A stretch of DNA of 39,832 nucleotides, taken from Sphingomonas sp. Leaf339. GTDB taxonomy: Bacteria; Pseudomonadota; Alphaproteobacteria; Sphingomonadales; Sphingomonadaceae. Numbering within the stretch: the first letter of the stretch is position 1; every line of letters starts with the position of its first letter. Below the pieces are notes generated by a model. The model saw nothing but the letters and a program-made list of their open reading frames with translations. It had not been told where the DNA came from and ran no database searches. The stretch is taken from assembly GCF_001426195.1 (NCBI RefSeq), contig NZ_LMRS01000005.1, forward strand, positions 1 through 39,832, written 5' to 3'. Below, piece after piece: positions 36,479 through 39,832 of the stretch. The translations under genes were made by a program, and so were the position numbers.

Positions 36479-37264
36479 ATGAACAGGACGAAGGGTCGAT
36501 CGATGCGGTTTAACGGGATCATGCTCATCGCGGCTCTGCTCGCGCTCGGTGCCTGCGGCAAACCGGCCGACGGCCCGCAACATGACGCATCGACGCACAA
36601 TATGCAGCGCGCGGATGACCCCAAGACACCGGCCACGATCGTCTCGGCCACCCCCACCCCGCTCGCAACGGCTTCCACACCGACCACACCGCGATCCTGT
36701 TCGGCCGAGATCGGCGCAACCGCTGCCGCGCGACGCGTCGCCATCTGTCGCAACGTGTCGCCAGCCACCCATCCGCCCTGCAACGCCGTCAACAGCTGCG
36801 CGATGATCGAGGATGAGATCGCGCGAAGCTGCGCACTGTTCAATGGCGACGGACCGGAGATAAAGGGATGCGGTCCCGATCCGAGGGGCATGGAAGCCGC
36901 CGCCGAGGTCGTCCGCCGCTATTACTCGGCGATCGATGCGCGCGATTATGCCACCGCCTGGACGCAATGGGGCGACGACGGACGCCCGGGCCAGACGCTC
37001 GCTGCGTTCGAGAAGGGTTTCACGCATACCCGCACTACCCGTGTGACGATCGGGGCGCTCCAGCCAGGCGACGGCGGCGCGGGCTCGATTTATCAAACGG
37101 TGCCGGTCACGGTCGATGCGACGCTCGACGATGGAACCCGACAGCGCTTCGCCGGCACCTATGTCGTACGCCGCGTCAACGGCGTGGATGGCGCGACGCC
37201 ATCGCAACTACGATGGCACATCGACTCCGCGAAGCTGACCCCCCTGCCGGCCAGCTCCCTATGA
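36479..37264 (+). CDS. Hypothetical Cys-rich lipoprotein
   Basis: A 261-residue predicted lipoprotein. The signal ends LLALGAC with the lipidated Cys at residue 26. A Thr/Pro/Ala-rich linker follows, then a segment with six more cysteines (CSAEIG, AICRN, PPCNAVNSCAM, ARSCAL, KGCGP), likely disulfide-bonded. A C-terminal domain begins with AAAEVVRRYYSAIDARDYATAW, which resembles the first helix of NTF2-like or SnoaL-like folds. GGAGG at 36469-36473 supports the start at 36479. The stop overlaps the next gene (ATGA), so it is co-translated with a D,D-carboxypeptidase, suggesting an envelope role. Confidence 0.82.
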   Translation: MNRTKGRSMRFNGIMLIAALLALGACGKPADGPQHDASTHNMQRADDPKTPATIVSATPTPLATASTPTTPRSCSAEIGATAAARRVAICRNVSPATHPPCNAVNSCAMIEDEIARSCALFNGDGPEIKGCGPDPRGMEAAAEVVRRYYSAIDARDYATAWTQWGDDGRPGQTLAAFEKGFTHTRTTRVTIGALQPGDGGAGSIYQTVPVTVDATLDDGTRQRFAGTYVVRRVNGVDGATPSQLRWHIDSAKLTPLPASSL

Positions 37265-38157
37265 CGTCCATCAGGATCGCCTTCCTGTCGTTCGTCCTGA
37301 CGCTGAACCTCGTGGTCGCCGCACCCGCCGCTGCCGCGTCGGTGCCCGCACCGGTATCCGAGATCGTCGTCGATGCTAGGTCCGGGCGCGTGCTGTACGA
37401 AGCCGCCGCCGATCGAGCCCGGCCACCCGCGTCGCTCGTCAAGATGATGACGCTTCTTCTCACCTTCGAGGCGATCGATGCCGGCAAGCTGCGATCGAGG
37501 GACAAGGTCGTCATGACGCCGCGTGGCGCACGGCAACCCGCCTCCCGACTGGGTCTGGCGGCAGGCCGGACCATGGGGCTGGAGGCGGCGATGCGCGCCG
37601 TCGCCGTGATCTCGGCCAACGACGTCGCCGTTGCCCTGGCTGAACGGGTATCCGGCAGCGAGGCGCTGTTCGTGAGGGCGATGAACCGACGAGCCCGACA
37701 ACTGGGCATGAACGCGACCCGCTTCGCGAGTGCGACCGGCCTGGCTCCCGCAGGCGGCCTGACCAGTGCCCGCGATATGGCGACGCTCGCTCGCTACATC
37801 ATCCGCCAGCATCCATCGCGCTACCGGATATTCTCCACCCGCACGATCAGGTGGCGCGGACAGGTCCGGCCGAATCACAACCATCTCCTCGGCAGGATTC
37901 CCGGTGTGGACGGCGTGAAAACGGGATACACCGTGCCGGCCGGCTATAATCTGGCGGCGTCCAGCCTGCGCGGCGACAAACGGGTCGTCGTAGTCGTCCT
38001 CGGCGCCCGCAGCGCAGCCGCCCGCGACCTGCTGGTATCCAACCTGCTCGAATCTGGTTTCTCGTCACCCAGAATATCAAGACAGACCACGCGACCCGAT
38101 CGCAGGACACGGTCGCGCACACCAGGCCGACGTCGCGTTACGAAGGCACATCGCTGA
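37261..38157 (+). CDS. Serine D-alanyl-D-alanine carboxypeptidase (S11 family)
   Basis: A penicillin-binding enzyme that trims pentapeptide stems of peptidoglycan. The 298-residue protein has a Sec signal (to about residue 26, AAAA). It carries the three active-site motifs SxxK (S58-L-V-K61), SxN (S118-A-N120) and KTG (K220-T-G), and GLAPAGGLTSARDMA in between. It lacks the C-terminal domain of PBP5-type enzymes and instead ends in a very basic Arg-rich tail (about 275-298), which could bind the membrane or the wall. Start by ATGA overlap with the lipoprotein gene. Confidence 0.92.
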   Translation: MTSIRIAFLSFVLTLNLVVAAPAAAASVPAPVSEIVVDARSGRVLYEAAADRARPPASLVKMMTLLLTFEAIDAGKLRSRDKVVMTPRGARQPASRLGLAAGRTMGLEAAMRAVAVISANDVAVALAERVSGSEALFVRAMNRRARQLGMNATRFASATGLAPAGGLTSARDMATLARYIIRQHPSRYRIFSTRTIRWRGQVRPNHNHLLGRIPGVDGVKTGYTVPAGYNLAASSLRGDKRVVVVVLGARSAAARDLLVSNLLESGFSSPRISRQTTRPDRRTRSRTPGRRRVTKAHR

Positions 38158-38328
38158 AGGCTACAAATACGCCGGTTTAGAGGGGCTGCACGGCGATGCG
38201 GCCGGTGGCGACGCGAGCGCCGAGACAATGGCGGTCGGTTTACGACACGCCTACAGTCAGCGATGTTTGTTACGTGGCTTGATGATACAAACTAGCCCGG
38301 ACATACCGGCTAGTCGGCGCATACCAGA
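38158..38328. other. Gap entering the right-hand accessory region
   Basis: No gene is seen here. The sequence turns AT-richer than the genes to the left and carries several short palindromic pieces such as CCGGCTAGTCGG-like. I cannot assign a terminator to the carboxypeptidase gene. Confidence 0.4.
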
Positions 38329-38499
38329 TTATTCTGATATGCTGTCTTCCCTCGAGAAAACTGGAGCGGGCGAAGGGAAATCAGCCGCCGCACCATCCTG
38401 AGCCGCTTCGCTGACCGCCTGAGCGCGGTCTCGCAAGCGTGCGGTGATGGTCTGTATGGTGGCTGGGGCCTCGTCAGTGAGGTCGAGGGGATGGTCCAT
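38329..38499 (-). CDS. Possible small acidic protein (tentative)
   Basis: A 56-residue frame starts MDHPLDLTDEAPATIQTITA and ends SREDSISE. The composition (acidic, helical, Ala/Gln-rich) is protein-like rather than the Arg/Pro-rich type of shadow frames. It has no clear ribosome binding site. Its ATG lies in the palindrome CCATGG, which also gives the start of the divergent plus-strand ORF, so at most one may be expressed efficiently. No family is recognised. Confidence 0.35.
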   Translation of the reverse strand: MDHPLDLTDEAPATIQTITARLRDRAQAVSEAAQDGAAADFPSPAPVFSREDSISE

Positions 38500-38671
38500 G
38501 GATGACGCTTTCGAGAGCGGTTGCGGCGACGATGGAACAGACGGGCCATGTTCGATCTGCCGTGGGGAGGAGTTGAGCCCGGACTTTATCGCCATGCTCG
38601 AACGGGCAGCGGCTCAGCCGGGTCGTGTCATGACCGCTGAGGAAACGGTCGAATGGCTGCGGAGCCTGTGA
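38498..38671 (+). CDS. Small hypothetical protein
   Basis: A 57-residue protein starting MDDAFESGCGDD. It has a CSIC pair near residues 18-21 and an acidic-to-amphipathic C-terminal half with LSPDFIAMLERAAAQPG and VMTAEETVEWLRSL. The ending resembles the C-terminal helix of short antitoxin-type proteins, but no toxin gene is adjacent and I make no such call. GAGGGG lies about eight bases before the ATG at 38498. The frame is open further upstream (ATG at 38444) but that part is antisense to the other small ORF. Confidence 0.6.
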   Translation: MDDAFESGCGDDGTDGPCSICRGEELSPDFIAMLERAAAQPGRVMTAEETVEWLRSL

Positions 38672-38674
38672 CGA

Positions 38675-38968
38675 TCACCTCGACGCTGTAGGTGGAATGC
38701 CAAGCTTGGCGGCGATCTGGGGATTAAGGCGATAGCCAACGACAGCGCGTGGTCGCCCGACGAACTTCAGCACCGCAGGCTTGCGACCATCGGCGCAGAC
38801 GAACCGGCCACCGCGTCCATCGACGAGGATGGCATGGGCGAACTTCTCGATGTCGGTCGGCGTGTCGTCCTTCGCCTTCCCAATCTGGAAGGTGCCATCG
38901 ATGCGGGCAGCAAAGCGCTCGTCACCATCGGTGTCGATGAGAGCGAAGCGAGGATCGTGGTTGGTCAT
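38675..38968 (-). CDS. Hypothetical protein
   Basis: A 97-residue protein I do not recognise. It begins MTNHDPRFALIDTDGDERFA and contains the Gly-rich DGRGGRFVCADGRKPAV and VGYRLNPQIAAKLGIP, which suggest a small beta-rich fold. A GGAGG ribosome binding site lies five to six bases before the ATG at 38968, making the start secure. It is convergent with the 57-residue ORF (three bases between the ends) and divergent from the zinc-ribbon gene to its right. The codon pattern differs somewhat from the core genes. Confidence 0.75.
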   Translation of the reverse strand: MTNHDPRFALIDTDGDERFAARIDGTFQIGKAKDDTPTDIEKFAHAILVDGRGGRFVCADGRKPAVLKFVGRPRAVVGYRLNPQIAAKLGIPPTASR

Positions 38969-39055
38969 GTTGCCTCCATGGTGTTGAGGCCGAATCAGCT
39001 ACACACGGGTCAAGACGATGACCAATGGCTTTTCGGGCTGGGGAAGGATGGGATG

Positions 39056-39271
39056 ATGTCGAAGGGAACCACGGAGCCGGGATATCGCAACCGCAACGAG
39101 CAAGTGGTGGTGCGCAAGACCGATCTACCGGGCAACGACCATAATCAGATCACCTATGTTTTGCGGTGCGACGAATGCGGGCATGAGTATGGTTCGAACG
39201 GCTCCGACATCTTCCAGCGCCGCTGCCCTGCGCATGATGGCGGCGCTACCGGCTTGTCCATCGGGGACTAA
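39056..39271 (+). CDS. Small zinc-ribbon protein
   Basis: A 71-residue protein beginning MSKGTTEPGYRNRN. I recognise the style KGTTEPGY..RN....V.RKTDLPG.DHNQ..YVLRC..CGHEYGSNGSDIFQRRCP as a recurrent small family of accessory regions, but no function is known to me. The likely metal site is C38 and C41 (RCDECGH) with C57 and, in place of a usual second cysteine, H60 (RCPAH). AAGG at about 39044 supports the start at 39056; an ATG three bases earlier is possible. Its 3' end faces the serine-recombinase remnant. Confidence 0.8.
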   Translation: MSKGTTEPGYRNRNEQVVVRKTDLPGNDHNQITYVLRCDECGHEYGSNGSDIFQRRCPAHDGGATGLSIGD

Positions 39272-39299
39272 TCCAATGCGACATCAGGGAGCGCCCATC

Positions 39300-39353
39300 G
39301 ACCAATGCACGCCCAATCTCGAGCTTCTCGGCGATCTCGGTTGGGCGAATACG
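39300..39353 (-). pseudogene. Remnant of a serine recombinase C-terminal helix-turn-helix
   Basis: The minus strand encodes RIRPTEIAEKLEIGRALV. The core RPTEIAEKLEIGRA matches the final DNA-binding helix-turn-helix of Tn3-type resolvases and related serine recombinases, where it normally ends in a short VYRVLG-like tail. Here the following residues diverge and no catalytic domain precedes it: six bases upstream is the stop of the right-edge gene. I read it as a leftover of an excised or decayed recombinase. Confidence 0.6.
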
Positions 39354-39358
39354 ATGCA

Positions 39359-39832
39359 CTACCGGCTTCGTTCTTTGAAGTGTTGCAGAAGTGCAAAGAT
39401 CAGGCGTGGTGTTCCGCGATAGCCCTCCCACCCCTCATGCTCTTTGACCGAAGCTAAGGCATCCATCAGTCGGAAGGCAGGGCTGTCGTCACCATAGATA
39501 GCCTCTTCGACTGCATCGAGATCGAGAGTGATGGTTCGCTCACCCGACTGTCTGTCGTGAAGGAAACGGTCGAGGGCATCGGTCCAGTAAGGGTCGTTGC
39601 CCCAGTAATAGCTCTCTTCGGTATCAGACAAGATTTCCCTCCCAGCCGAATGGCGACCGCGACGAGCGACCTCCCACTGATGCCCGCAGGCGAGGCATTG
39701 CCGGTCAGGGGCACCGATCTCCTGCATGCAGCCACCCAGCACGGCCTCGCCTCGCTCGACTTCCTCGAAAAGCTCTTGGCTGGGCAGGCCGTAGCTGATG
39801 TCGATGCCGCGCTTCTCCTTGCAGGCAGGGCA
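39359..39832 (-). CDS. Zinc-ribbon protein, cut by the window edge
   Basis: The frame is open to the right edge, so the true start lies outside; 157 codons before the stop are visible. The first visible residues are CPACKEKRG, followed by ISYGLPSQELFEEVERGEA, VLGGC, and a second pair CLACGHQWEV. The paired CxxC motifs around GLPS.ELFE..ERGE.VLGGC are a pattern I know from a common small zinc-ribbon family. Here it is followed by an unusual C-terminal extension (GDDSPAFRLMDALASVKEHE) of about 100 residues. Function unknown. It is immediately followed by the recombinase remnant. Confidence 0.8.
   Translation of the reverse strand, partial: CPACKEKRGIDISYGLPSQELFEEVERGEAVLGGCMQEIGAPDRQCLACGHQWEVARRGRHSAGREILSDTEESYYWGNDPYWTDALDRFLHDRQSGERTITLDLDAVEEAIYGDDSPAFRLMDALASVKEHEGWEGYRGTPRLIFALLQHFKERSR

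Noticed and set aside
39246..39431. 61-codon minus-strand frame containing the recombinase-like helix as a full gene
   Set aside because: Its first 26 residues are antisense-frame sequence of the right-edge gene; only the RPTEIAEKLEIGRA part is meaningful, so it is listed as a remnant.

Overview
The window is high-GC alphaproteobacterial DNA, most consistent with a Sphingomonas or close sphingomonad chromosome. The evidence is the yajC-secD-secF block, the ubiA-pmbA-cysQ-like block, the zinc-ribbon protein opposite ftsE-ftsX-ydcF-plsC, an Oar-like TonB-dependent receptor, and the style of the methyl-accepting protein. No genome comparison was possible, so the genus is inferred from gene content and protein style.

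Layout. The left edge (1-96) holds the start of an IS5-type transposase and the probable end of that element. After a small RMF/CrpP-like ORF and tRNA-Pro(GGG) comes a housekeeping stretch (976-11835): yajC, secD, secF, an Mth938-type protein, a class I mannose-6-phosphate isomerase on the opposite strand, bamD, recN, two small unknown genes, and ligA. An Oar-like TonB-dependent receptor follows (12009-15368), with a PHO-box-like site upstream and a strong terminator downstream. Next is a LytS/LytTR two-component pair, a small anchored protein, and the minus-strand operon ubiA-pmbA-cysQ-like (18137-21227). A chemoreceptor without a periplasmic domain lies upstream of these genes on the same strand.

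The accessory-looking stretch 23100-32360 carries a GH43 glycosidase, a NepI-like MFS exporter, a periplasmic PaoABC-type molybdenum aldehyde oxidoreductase, a LysR regulator and a carboxymuconolactone decarboxylase-family protein. Long gene-poor gaps separate several of these, and one gap holds what looks like the decayed tail of a transporter. tRNA-Leu(GAG) marks the return to core genes: zinc-ribbon protein, ftsE, ftsX, ydcF-like, plsC, a lipoprotein and a D,D-carboxypeptidase, many joined by ATGA overlaps.

The right end (38158-39832) is accessory again. It has several small unknown genes, two of them zinc-ribbon proteins, a pair of divergent ORFs sharing one CCATGG as start, and a remnant of a serine-recombinase C-terminal helix-turn-helix. 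I did not find a demonstrable new multi-gene system. The best leads are the right-edge zinc-ribbon/recombinase cluster, the candidate phosphate control of the Oar-like receptor, and the paoABC locus with its repeated upstream element and no visible PaoD chaperone.
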